NCBI GenBank assembly: GCA_947503835.1
Contig: CANNFM010000006.1
Coordinates: 124,001 to 188,000, forward strand
Source: an uncultured Aquimarina sp.
GTDB taxonomy: Bacteria; Bacteroidota; Bacteroidia; Flavobacteriales; Flavobacteriaceae
Direction: 5' to 3'
DNA: 64,000 nucleotides
Shown: positions 8,811 through 16,785 of the stretch, piece after piece
How the letters are laid out: every line of letters begins with the position of its first letter
How positions within the stretch are numbered: the first letter of the stretch is position 1
The notes under the pieces: model-generated
The model's database searches: none
What the model saw: only the letters and a program-made list of their open reading frames with translations
Told to the model about the DNA's origin: nothing
Position numbers and translations under genes: made by a program

Positions 8811-9734
8811 TTATTGTTCTTCTTTTGTTTCGGGTTGATTTTTTACGTCTAACTGAAAAATATCATTTCTTGCATAATGCCCAATAACATCAAAATCGAG
8901 TTTACTGTGATTAATTTCTTCTAAATCTAATTCTGTGATTAATACTCCAGACTCATTGAACAAAGGGCCAGCTATAATTTCTCCTAGTGGGGAAACAATT
9001 ATGCTACCTCCCCGGCATATATCTTCGGGTTCGTTTTCTACTAGCGGTTGATATTTTTGAGGATACATAGATTTAGTGTAAAATTGATTGCAACCTAAGA
9101 CAAAACATCTTCCCTCTAGTGCAATATGTTTCATAGTTGCGGTCCATTGTTCTCGAGAATCTGCTGTTGGAGCAATGTAAATTTCAACTCCTTTCTGATA
9201 CATAGACATTCTGGCCAGAGGCATATAATTTTCCCAACAAATAAGTCCCCCTAGTTTTCCGATTTTAGTTTTAAAAGTAACCAATGCTTCTCCATCTGCT
9301 TCTCCCCAGATTATTCTCTCTGTTCCTGTAGGCTTAATTTTTCTGTGTACACCTAATAAACCTTCGGAGGGAGAAATATATAGCATTGAGCAGTATAAAC
9401 TTCCACTGGTTTCTTGTTTTTCTGTAACTCCAATAACTAAATATATATCCTGAGATTTTGACAGTTTTTCTAACCGTTGAAGATCTTGACTCTCTAGGTC
9501 AATACTGTTTTTGTAATATTCTGAATATAGTTTTCTTCCTTCATGGGTTCTGCTTCCTATCTTAGCCCCAAAGGAGAATCCTCGAGGATATCCAGGAATA
9601 AAGGATTCGGGAAAAACCAGAAGCTCGCAACCTTCTTTTGCATATTTTTTGACAAGTTGCTCTACTTTTTCGATAGTTTTATTTTTATCAAAAAACACAG
9701 GGCTCTCCTGAACCACGCCTACTTTTATTTTCAC
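8811..9734 (-). CDS. Nitrilase-type carbon-nitrogen hydrolase
   Basis: 307 residues with the Glu-Lys-Cys triad of the nitrilase superfamily: E43 in FPESFIPGYPRG, K132 in HRKIKPTGTER and C166 in GGLICWENYMPLAR. The pairing of GYPRG near the Glu with CWENYMP around the Cys points to true nitrilases (nitrile to carboxylate plus ammonia) rather than amidases. The substrate is not identifiable. The start is a GTG at 9734, three nt after the arginase-family stop, so the two are cotranscribed. With arginase next door a role in nitrogen scavenging is plausible, but that is inference. Confidence 0.87.
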   Translation of the reverse strand: MKIKVGVVQESPVFFDKNKTIEKVEQLVKKYAKEGCELLVFPESFIPGYPRGFSFGAKIGSRTHEGRKLYSEYYKNSIDLESQDLQRLEKLSKSQDIYLVIGVTEKQETSGSLYCSMLYISPSEGLLGVHRKIKPTGTERIIWGEADGEALVTFKTKIGKLGGLICWENYMPLARMSMYQKGVEIYIAPTADSREQWTATMKHIALEGRCFVLGCNQFYTKSMYPQKYQPLVENEPEDICRGGSIIVSPLGEIIAGPLFNESGVLITELDLEEINHSKLDFDVIGHYARNDIFQLDVKNQPETKEEQ

Positions 9735-9737
9735 AGA

Positions 9738-10544
9738 TTATTTCATTAAAAGATTAATTATGTTTTCTATCGGTTTTAATTCTGAAGTAATGGTAGTTAT
9801 AGATTCTAGTACGCTACTTCCAACAATAGTAAAGTTAGTATTTAATGCGGTAATATGTTTTTCTGCATCGCTAATTTTTAACCCATTCGGAACTTGATAA
9901 TACGTTTTGTTGTAATCTGCAGGCTCTAGGCAGTCAAAATCAAAATGTAGATATAGGTGAGTAATGTTCTTTGATTTTAAAGTGCGAATCAGATCTTCAA
10001 TATTTACATTGATCGGAGCATAGATATTATCTGTATCTATTCTTTCTTGTTCGGTCTGATCAATATCTCTTACTCCTATATAATGAATTTGTGATGCTTC
10101 GATTGTAGAAAATAGCAAAGAATTCATGTTTTCTTCTCCTTCACCAAGTAAAGTTCTTAATGGCATGCCGTGAAAATTACAGCTAGGTGAATCACAGGGT
10201 CGGTTGATATCGGCATGAGCATCAAACCAAATTACGCCAAGATTAGGATGTTTTTGATTTAAATAAGATACAGGAACAATCTCTAAACCACAATCACCCC
10301 CAATGGTTTGAATAGAATGGGGTTGAATACTATCTATTTCTTTTTTAAGATGTGTTAACTGCTCTACAATCGCATCATAATTATTGATATGATATTTTTG
10401 TGTTTCCATTTTTCCTGAAGGAATTTTAGAAAGCGCAATTTTTTTAAACTCGGCATCATTAAGATATTCCAAAATAGTTTTTGCACCAGATTCAATATCT
10501 TGTCCAGTACCAGAACCTTGCCATTGCGGAAAATAGATTTTCAT
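9738..10544 (-). CDS. Arginase family hydrolase
   Basis: 268 residues of the ureohydrolase fold. Metal-site motifs are IGGDCGLE near residue 83, WFDAHADIN (D108, H110, D112), FHGMPL, and DFDCLEP for the late Asp pair. In classical arginases the first motif reads GGDHS and its His is a manganese ligand; here it is Cys85, which would alter one metal position. Family members hydrolyse guanidino compounds such as arginine, agmatine, formiminoglutamate or guanidinobutyrate; this variant cannot be assigned. It is spaced 4 nt from the DUF2867 gene and 3 nt from the nitrilase gene, in a tight operon. Confidence 0.85.
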   Translation of the reverse strand: MKIYFPQWQGSGTGQDIESGAKTILEYLNDAEFKKIALSKIPSGKMETQKYHINNYDAIVEQLTHLKKEIDSIQPHSIQTIGGDCGLEIVPVSYLNQKHPNLGVIWFDAHADINRPCDSPSCNFHGMPLRTLLGEGEENMNSLLFSTIEASQIHYIGVRDIDQTEQERIDTDNIYAPINVNIEDLIRTLKSKNITHLYLHFDFDCLEPADYNKTYYQVPNGLKISDAEKHITALNTNFTIVGSSVLESITTITSELKPIENIINLLMK

Positions 10545-10548
10545 TGTT

Positions 10549-11091
10549 TCAAACTATGAAATTATTTGACTTTTGTAATTCTTTAATTGTGTTTCTCAAC
10601 ATGCCTTTTACAATCCATTTATGAAATGGTTTTACAGGTAAAAAGTACAATTTCCCTAATGCATTATTAAACTCGACAATTGTCGAAATAATGAGTCCTT
10701 TTTTATTTTGAGTAGCAGGTTCTAACAAAAGCGAAACTCTAAAATTGAGATGATGATCATCTTCGCCTAGAATTAATTCATTTTCATTTTGTTCAAAGAC
10801 CTTAAAAATTCCTATTCGTTTCCCTTTTTCAATAGTAAAGTGGTTAGACAGTATATCCTTTTTACCGAGAGGGTTACCAGTTTTTAAGCCAAAGATCGAA
10901 ACTATCTTATTTCGTAATACCATTAACAGGTTTATCCATTTGGGAGACGAAGTGAAAAATGCTTTACCTATTTCCTCTATAGAATGGTTATTATTTTCTT
11001 TTTGAATTTTACCCAAATAACTATCTGCATAATCATATTTTATTTTTGATAACATTGAGTTCTCTGGAAAAGCTATTTTCTTAATTTTCAT
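10549..11091 (-). CDS. DUF2867 domain protein
   Basis: 180 residues from the ATG at 11091, which overlaps the upstream peptidase stop as TGATG; a GTG one codon earlier is also in frame. The sequence YDYADSYLGKIQ, KWINLLMVLRNKIVSIFGL, LGEDDHHLNFRVSLLLEP and a C-terminal LYFLPVKPFHKWIVKGML fit the DUF2867 family, a START-like beta-grip often found as the C-terminal part of SDR-type proteins. No enzyme motif is evident, and it is probably cytoplasmic. The translational coupling suggests it is made together with the M1 peptidase and arginase-family proteins. Confidence 0.75.
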   Translation of the reverse strand: MKIKKIAFPENSMLSKIKYDYADSYLGKIQKENNNHSIEEIGKAFFTSSPKWINLLMVLRNKIVSIFGLKTGNPLGKKDILSNHFTIEKGKRIGIFKVFEQNENELILGEDDHHLNFRVSLLLEPATQNKKGLIISTIVEFNNALGKLYFLPVKPFHKWIVKGMLRNTIKELQKSNNFIV

Positions 11092-12719
11092 CACAAAGGC
11101 TTCACATTCACATAAAAATTAGGGTCAATACTAAGTTTCTTTCCTTTTAATTCTTTGGTCTGCCACAGGTCATTAGGCTGAATCCATTCTGCCCTATCAT
11201 CAATAAAAAGACGGACTGGCATATCAAATTTTTCAATAATATCGATATAACGATATTTTAACTTTCCTTCTTTAAAAGAGTACTCAAGAGTAGGAATTTT
11301 TGTGGTTCTGAGGTATTGATTAAAAAACTCTGTAAGATCAATTTTAGTTTCCTTACTGATATAATCTTCAATTTGTTTTGTAGTAACAGTTTGATGGTAG
11401 AATTCTGAGTTTAATCCTCTAAGAACAGATCGCCATTTCTCATCATCTTCGATAAGTTGACGAAGGGTATGCAACATATTTGCACCTTTATAGTACATAT
11501 CGCTAGAACCTTCATTATTTACATTATAGGATCCAATAATAGGTTTGTCGTTTTGTATATTTCTTCTGGTTCCTATTACATATTCTGCAGATGCTTTTTT
11601 TCCATAATAATAATCAAGAAATAAGGTTTCAGAATATGCAGTAAAACCTTCATGCACCCACATGTCGGCAGCATCCTTATAGGTAATATTATTTGCAAAC
11701 CATTCGTGACCAGCCTCATGAATAATGATAAAATCAAATTTTAACCCCCAGCCAGAACCCGAAAGATCAGTGCCAAGATACCCGTTTGTATATTTGTTTC
11801 CGTAGGTAACAGAACTTTGATGTTCCATACCCAGGTAAGGAACTTCTACAAGCTTAAAACTATCTTCATAAAAAGGGTAGGGACCGAACCAATGTTCAAA
11901 AGCTTTCATCATCTTCGGCGCATCTTTAAATTGCTTTTTAGCTTTTTCAAGATTATCTCTTACTACATAATAATCCATATCAAGCGTTCCTTTTTCTCCT
12001 TGATATTGTTCGCCAAAATGGACATAATCCCCGATATTTATATTTACTCCATAATTATTGATTGGATTACTAACAAACCAATGAAATGTTTTAGTACCAT
12101 TATCGTGTTCTTCCACTTTACGTAGTCGACCATTAGAAATATTCATCAAATCCTTAGGGACATTTACGCTAATAAGCAGGCTATCTACTTCGTCATACAT
12201 ATGGTCTTTATTAGGCCACCATACGCTTGCTCCTAATCCCTGGCAGGAGGAGGCGATAAAGTGTTTTCCGTTGTCATCTTTCTTCCATGAAATACCACCA
12301 TCCCAGGGAGCACGTACTGCTTCTCTTGGTTTTCCGCTATAAAAAACCTGTATTGAATTACTACTATTTTCTTTTTGTGGATCAACTAATGTTATAAAAT
12401 GCGCATTTCCTTCAGACCTAACATCTAATTCTTTATTATTTTGAAGTACTTTTTCAATTATTAATGGAGGTTGTAGATCCACCTGTATCACATTATGATC
12501 TTTTACAACTTTATAATGAATAGTGTTTTTTCCTTTAATCGATTTGTTTTCGGGATCTACAGTTATATCCAAATGATAGTATGTAAGATCCCACCACTCA
12601 CGCTCAGAAGTAATTGATCCACGAAGTGTGTCTTGTCTTGTAAATTGAGGTTCTTGTGCAAAAACAAATATTGTTTGGATTATACATAGTAATAAAAAGA
12701 CGGATCTGTGCATTATCAT
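11091..12719 (-). CDS. Exported M1 family metallopeptidase
   Basis: 542 residues, shorter than full aminopeptidase N, so only the N-terminal saddle and catalytic domains are present. A signal peptide ends at FVFAQ (about 22). The zinc site is H334-E-x-x-H338 in HEAGHEWFANN with the third ligand E357 in WVHEGFTAYSE, the standard 18-residue spacing. GMEHQ replaces the usual GAMEN exopeptidase loop, a variant seen in other bacterial M1 members. It probably trims peptides in the periplasm or at the surface. A strong terminator separates it from the symporter gene upstream, so it begins its own transcript with the arginase and nitrilase genes. Confidence 0.9.
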   Translation of the reverse strand: MIMHRSVFLLLCIIQTIFVFAQEPQFTRQDTLRGSITSEREWWDLTYYHLDITVDPENKSIKGKNTIHYKVVKDHNVIQVDLQPPLIIEKVLQNNKELDVRSEGNAHFITLVDPQKENSSNSIQVFYSGKPREAVRAPWDGGISWKKDDNGKHFIASSCQGLGASVWWPNKDHMYDEVDSLLISVNVPKDLMNISNGRLRKVEEHDNGTKTFHWFVSNPINNYGVNINIGDYVHFGEQYQGEKGTLDMDYYVVRDNLEKAKKQFKDAPKMMKAFEHWFGPYPFYEDSFKLVEVPYLGMEHQSSVTYGNKYTNGYLGTDLSGSGWGLKFDFIIIHEAGHEWFANNITYKDAADMWVHEGFTAYSETLFLDYYYGKKASAEYVIGTRRNIQNDKPIIGSYNVNNEGSSDMYYKGANMLHTLRQLIEDDEKWRSVLRGLNSEFYHQTVTTKQIEDYISKETKIDLTEFFNQYLRTTKIPTLEYSFKEGKLKYRYIDIIEKFDMPVRLFIDDRAEWIQPNDLWQTKELKGKKLSIDPNFYVNVKPL

Positions 12720-12755
12720 GAAATTAGTATTCTAAAGGAATTAAAGTTAAAACAA

Positions 12756-12803
12756 GTAAAGCAACTAAGATAACAATAGTTGTGATTATCTTAGTTGCTT
12801 TAC
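12756..12803 (-). terminator. Strong Rho-independent terminator, minus strand
   Basis: A perfect 18-bp inverted repeat (12756-12773 with 12786-12803) whose 12-nt loop can itself pair partly (ACAA/TTGT). On the minus strand it is followed by a T-rich tract. It closes the kinase-regulator-symporter operon 18 nt after the symporter stop and isolates the M1 peptidase transcript. Confidence 0.85.
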
Positions 12804-12821
12804 ACTTCTTTAACTCAGAAT

Positions 12822-14762
12822 TTATAAAATGTTCGCTCTAATTTTTTTCCATAATTTACTTAAAATGTAAGCTGCAATAATCACAACAATTGTTAGAATA
12901 ATAGCTAATGTATATTTACCATAGATCCAATATCCTGTAGCAAAAAGCACTCCGTAAATTAAGACACAGGCGACTAGCATAGCCAAAATACCTGAAGGTA
13001 CACTCCATTGACTAAAATCGTTTTTGATAGCTACTTGTTGTTGTTCTGCTGCTTTAATGGTCGTTTTCCACCCTGGGCCACCGGGTTGAATTTTTTTGTA
13101 AAAATCAAATAATACCTTGTCATCTTCTGGTTTTGTTATATAGGTGACAACGATCCAGATAATTGAGGTAATACCAACAACCAGAAGATACTTAGACCAT
13201 GCCGGAAGCATTCCTTCTCCAAATAAGGCAAGATTAACCGATTCTAAATTAAAAATAAGAGATACTATGCCTGAAGCAAACATCCCGGAGATTTCACTCC
13301 ACGCATTAATACGCCACCAAAACCATCGTAGAATGAATATTAAACCTGTACCAGCACCAAACATAATAATATAGTCAAAGATTTGTTTGGCATTGGTTAG
13401 CTTAAGTGCTAAAACGGTGCTTATAATCATTAAAAGAGCGGTAGAAATTCTACCTACCAGTACCAATTCTTTTTCTGAAGCATTTTTATTGACTTGTTGA
13501 ACATAAAAATCATTTACAATATAAGACGACCCCCAATTGAGATGCGTAGAAATTGTTGACATAAAAGCGGCTATCAGTGAAGCTAATACAAGTCCTAATA
13601 AACCAGAAGGTAACCGGGTAAGCATAGCAGAGTATGCCAGATCATGACCAATTTTATCTTTTTGCACTTTTTCTTCGGGGAAAGCTTCGCGTATTGAAGT
13701 AAGACCTTCTGATGCAAAATAATACGTATCCATTCGTTCTTTTTCTTCACCTGTAAGTGTTCTGGTCTCTTCTAGTTTTTGCAATTCAACATAGTTATGT
13801 TTTGCAGCTTCCATAGTATTCGTATCGTCTTTTGGGTATAATACCAACGAAGCTAATGCTACCAAAATCCATGGCCATGGTCTCAATGCATAGTGCATGA
13901 TGTTAAAGAAAAAAGTGGCACCGATGGCATGATTTTCATCTTTTGCAGCAAGCATTCGTTGTGCAATATATCCACCTCCGCCAGGCTCTCCACCAGGATA
14001 CCATGAACTCCACCATTGTACGGCCAAAGGTATAATCAAGAGCGTAATTAATAACTCTGTATTATCAAAATCAGGGAGTAAAGATATTTTATCAATAACT
14101 TGAGGATGGGTAATCAAGTTGGAAATACCATTAACTTCGGGAAGATTTATACAGTAATAAGCAGCGCCAATAGCACCAGCCATTGCTGTGAAAAACAATA
14201 CAAAATCTGTATATACGACACCTCTAAATCCACCCACAGCACTAAAAATCACTGTAATCACAGCAGCTATACCAACTGTGTATAAAGGATCAAGTCCCAA
14301 CATTACCTGGCTAATTTTTATGGCCGCTAGAGTAACTCCAGACATTGCAAGCACATTAAATATAACTCCTAGATAGATAGCGCGAAAGCCTCTTAAAAAA
14401 TGTGCAGGTTTGCCACCATACCTGAGGTCGTAAAACTCTATGTCAGTATTTACATTAGATTTTCGCCAAAGTTTGGCATATACAAATACGGTTAGCAATC
14501 CTGTGATTAAAAAGGCCCACCAAGCCCAATTGCCAGAGACTCCGCCTTTTCTAACAATATCAGTGACTAAGTTTGGGGTGTCTGTAGAAAATGTGGTTGC
14601 TACCATAGAGAGCCCCAAAAGCCACCAGGGCATATTTCTACCAGAGAGGAAAAATTCACTGGTGTTTTTTCCGGATTTTTTTGAAACTACGATTCCTATG
14701 ACAAGGGTTATGGTAAAAAAAGAAAATATTAGAATAAGGTCTAGTGTTGATAATGTTATCAT
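12822..14762 (-). CDS. Sodium:solute symporter (SSS family)
   Basis: 646 residues with about 13-14 hydrophobic helices. The opening (LDLILIFSFFTITLVIG, then SGKNTSEFFLSGRNMPWWLLG) is the SSS family signature, as is FMSTISTHLNWGSSYIVNDF in the middle. Such carriers import sugars, amino acids or vitamins with sodium. The substrate is not readable. Position is informative: it starts 12 nt after the LytTR regulator gene in one operon with its kinase, divergent from the chitin SusCD pair. Import of GlcNAc or chitobiose under control of that two-component system is therefore a reasonable inference. Confidence 0.9.
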   Translation of the reverse strand: MITLSTLDLILIFSFFTITLVIGIVVSKKSGKNTSEFFLSGRNMPWWLLGLSMVATTFSTDTPNLVTDIVRKGGVSGNWAWWAFLITGLLTVFVYAKLWRKSNVNTDIEFYDLRYGGKPAHFLRGFRAIYLGVIFNVLAMSGVTLAAIKISQVMLGLDPLYTVGIAAVITVIFSAVGGFRGVVYTDFVLFFTAMAGAIGAAYYCINLPEVNGISNLITHPQVIDKISLLPDFDNTELLITLLIIPLAVQWWSSWYPGGEPGGGGYIAQRMLAAKDENHAIGATFFFNIMHYALRPWPWILVALASLVLYPKDDTNTMEAAKHNYVELQKLEETRTLTGEEKERMDTYYFASEGLTSIREAFPEEKVQKDKIGHDLAYSAMLTRLPSGLLGLVLASLIAAFMSTISTHLNWGSSYIVNDFYVQQVNKNASEKELVLVGRISTALLMIISTVLALKLTNAKQIFDYIIMFGAGTGLIFILRWFWWRINAWSEISGMFASGIVSLIFNLESVNLALFGEGMLPAWSKYLLVVGITSIIWIVVTYITKPEDDKVLFDFYKKIQPGGPGWKTTIKAAEQQQVAIKNDFSQWSVPSGILAMLVACVLIYGVLFATGYWIYGKYTLAIILTIVVIIAAYILSKLWKKIRANIL

Positions 14763-14774
14763 TTAGATGATTGT

Positions 14775-15500
14775 TTAAGTGTGTAAGTTTTTATTGTTGC
14801 TAAAAATGGTGTCTTTTACGTGTTTTACATAGTTACGCCCAATAGGAATTTTTTTAGAATTAATTTCTACTTGATTTCCTTCTACAGCTTGTATTTTATC
14901 GATGGCAATAGTATAGGATCGGTGTACACGTATAAAATTAGAATTAGGTAATTCTTCGGTAATGCCAGTGAGGGATTTATGAACAAGATAGCTACCTTGT
15001 TGGGTAATAACTTTAATGTAATCTTTAAGACTTTCAATATATAAAATGTCTTTCAGTAGAATTTTTACCAGTTTTTTGTCAACTTTAAGAAAAATGAAGG
15101 GCTCCTTATTCCCGTCGTATCCATCTTTTTTTGATTGATTTTGATTAATAACCTGGCTTAACTTATTAATGGTTTTTAAAAATCGATTAAAAGGAATTGG
15201 TTTAACTAAATAATCCAAAACGTCTAATTCAAAACTTTCTACGGCATATTCCCGATAGGCAGTAGTAATAATAATTTGATAATCATGCCTACTGTTTTTA
15301 ATAAAATCTAAACCATTCATTTCAGACATATTAATGTCTAAAAACATAGCATCTAACTGCCCTTGCTCAATAATTTCTAAGGCTTCTAGAGGGTTGTTAA
15401 ACGCGCCCAATAGTTCAATGTTTTTAAACGAAGCTAAATGAGATTCTATGACTTTAATAGCAAGAGGCTCATCATCAATAATTATGCATTTGATAATCAT
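14775..15500 (-). CDS. LytTR family response regulator
   Basis: 241 residues. A receiver domain occupies residues 1-120 (IIDDEPLA acidic pocket, phospho-acceptor D55 in FLDINM, Lys in LVKPIPF). A LytTR DNA-binding domain covers 135-238 (DILYIESLKDYIKV, FIRVHRSYTIAIDKI, IPIGRNY). The ATG at 15500 overlaps the stop of the histidine kinase gene by 4 nt, so the two are translationally coupled. The likely targets are the adjacent symporter and the divergent susC promoter. It is clearly paralogous to the regulator at 31238-31972. Confidence 0.93.
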   Translation of the reverse strand: MIIKCIIIDDEPLAIKVIESHLASFKNIELLGAFNNPLEALEIIEQGQLDAMFLDINMSEMNGLDFIKNSRHDYQIIITTAYREYAVESFELDVLDYLVKPIPFNRFLKTINKLSQVINQNQSKKDGYDGNKEPFIFLKVDKKLVKILLKDILYIESLKDYIKVITQQGSYLVHKSLTGITEELPNSNFIRVHRSYTIAIDKIQAVEGNQVEINSKKIPIGRNYVKHVKDTIFSNNKNLHT

Positions 15501-16546
15501 AATATGGGGATTTTCAGTAATACATTAAACGTATTATCTATGACTTTGGTTTCTAAAGAATATTTGTTTTCATAAAGTAATTCAAGACGTCTTCTTACAT
15601 TTTCAATTCCTATACCATGTTTCTTTTCTTTAGTTGTGTTCACATTAAAATTGTTAGTTGCAGAAAAAATAAGGTTCTCGTTTTCTGCGTTTTCAAATTG
15701 TATGTTTAAGGATACCTGATCATTATTTTTACTTCCGTGTTTAAAACAGTTTTCGATAAATGGGAGTAATAATAGAGGAGGTATATCAATGTCGTCTATA
15801 TTTCCTTTAATCTGTATTTCAGAAGTTACCTTATCTCCGTGTCGCAATCGCTCTAGTTCTAAATAACTTTGAATGTAGTTGATTTCATTTAATAAACCTA
15901 TTTTGGGTTCTTTAACGTCGTATAGTACATACTGCATAATCTCAGATAGTTTTAAGACTACATCTGGTGCTTTTTCAGATTTTTCTATAGTAAGATAATA
16001 GAGGTTATTCAGGGTATTGAAAAAAAAGTGCGGTTGTATCTGTGATTTCAGATATTTTAGTTCGGTTTGTAATTGAAGTTGTTTTAGAGACTCGTTCTTT
16101 TTTCGTTCAGAAATCCAGTCAACAGTAAGTTTAATGGCTGTAACTAACGCAACGACATATAGCTCCCCAATAATTACTGCAAGGATATGATTAAAGCTAA
16201 ATGCATTTTGCACTCCACCTGCCTCTGGCCATATGTTTTCAGTAACCAAAAAAAAGTTCAATCCAGTTCTTACTACATAAACGACAGCTAATGATACTAT
16301 GAGTGATATAAGATAGAGTACGAATTTTCGTTTTAATACGAATTTTGGTATTAGATAAAATATATTGAAGTAAGTAAGAACTATATGTATTGGAAATTCT
16401 ACCAAATTAGATTTAAAGGAATACATATAATCGTCAAAATAACTTCCCCATCGAATAAAATTTAGCATAAAATACCCTATCCAGAAAAATAAATGATAGT
16501 TCAGAGGGATTGTATTATTATATGTTTTGGGTATCCAGCTAGACAT
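15497..16546 (-). CDS. Sensor histidine kinase, LytS/YehU type
   Basis: 349 residues. Four to five membrane segments fill the first 145 residues with no large extracellular domain, then the His_kinase module with H173 in SQIQPHFFFNTLNNLYY and a C-terminal ATPase with N-box PFIENCFKHGSKN and G-box HGIGIENVRRRLELLY. This class pairs with LytTR regulators, as BtsS-BtsR and YpdA-YpdB do in E. coli, where they sense pyruvate-like metabolites and control a transporter. The arrangement here (kinase, regulator, symporter) parallels that. It is transcribed away from susC, sharing a 239-nt intergenic region. Confidence 0.92.
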   Translation of the reverse strand: MSSWIPKTYNNTIPLNYHLFFWIGYFMLNFIRWGSYFDDYMYSFKSNLVEFPIHIVLTYFNIFYLIPKFVLKRKFVLYLISLIVSLAVVYVVRTGLNFFLVTENIWPEAGGVQNAFSFNHILAVIIGELYVVALVTAIKLTVDWISERKKNESLKQLQLQTELKYLKSQIQPHFFFNTLNNLYYLTIEKSEKAPDVVLKLSEIMQYVLYDVKEPKIGLLNEINYIQSYLELERLRHGDKVTSEIQIKGNIDDIDIPPLLLLPFIENCFKHGSKNNDQVSLNIQFENAENENLIFSATNNFNVNTTKEKKHGIGIENVRRRLELLYENKYSLETKVIDNTFNVLLKIPIL

Positions 16547-16785
16547 TGATTTTTTATATTTTTTAAGAGGAATTATTAATAAACGGGAAAAAATTATGTG
16601 TTTTTTTTGTTAAAAACAAAATACTTTGCCAAATATTTAAAAATGTGTTTGTTTCGAAAAACGCTGGTATACGAAAATATGTTGTTTGTTGTTTTTTTAA
16701 TGTTGTTTAGATATTTAATTTCTTTTTCAGCTTAATTCATAAAACCTTTAATACTGAATAAATAAACAAATCAATCTTAAATTAC

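Noticed and set aside
16547..16785. Clear promoter elements of Bacteroidota type (TTTG / TAnnTTTG) for susC
   Set aside because: Only partial matches such as TACTTTG with wrong spacing were found, so no site is claimed.
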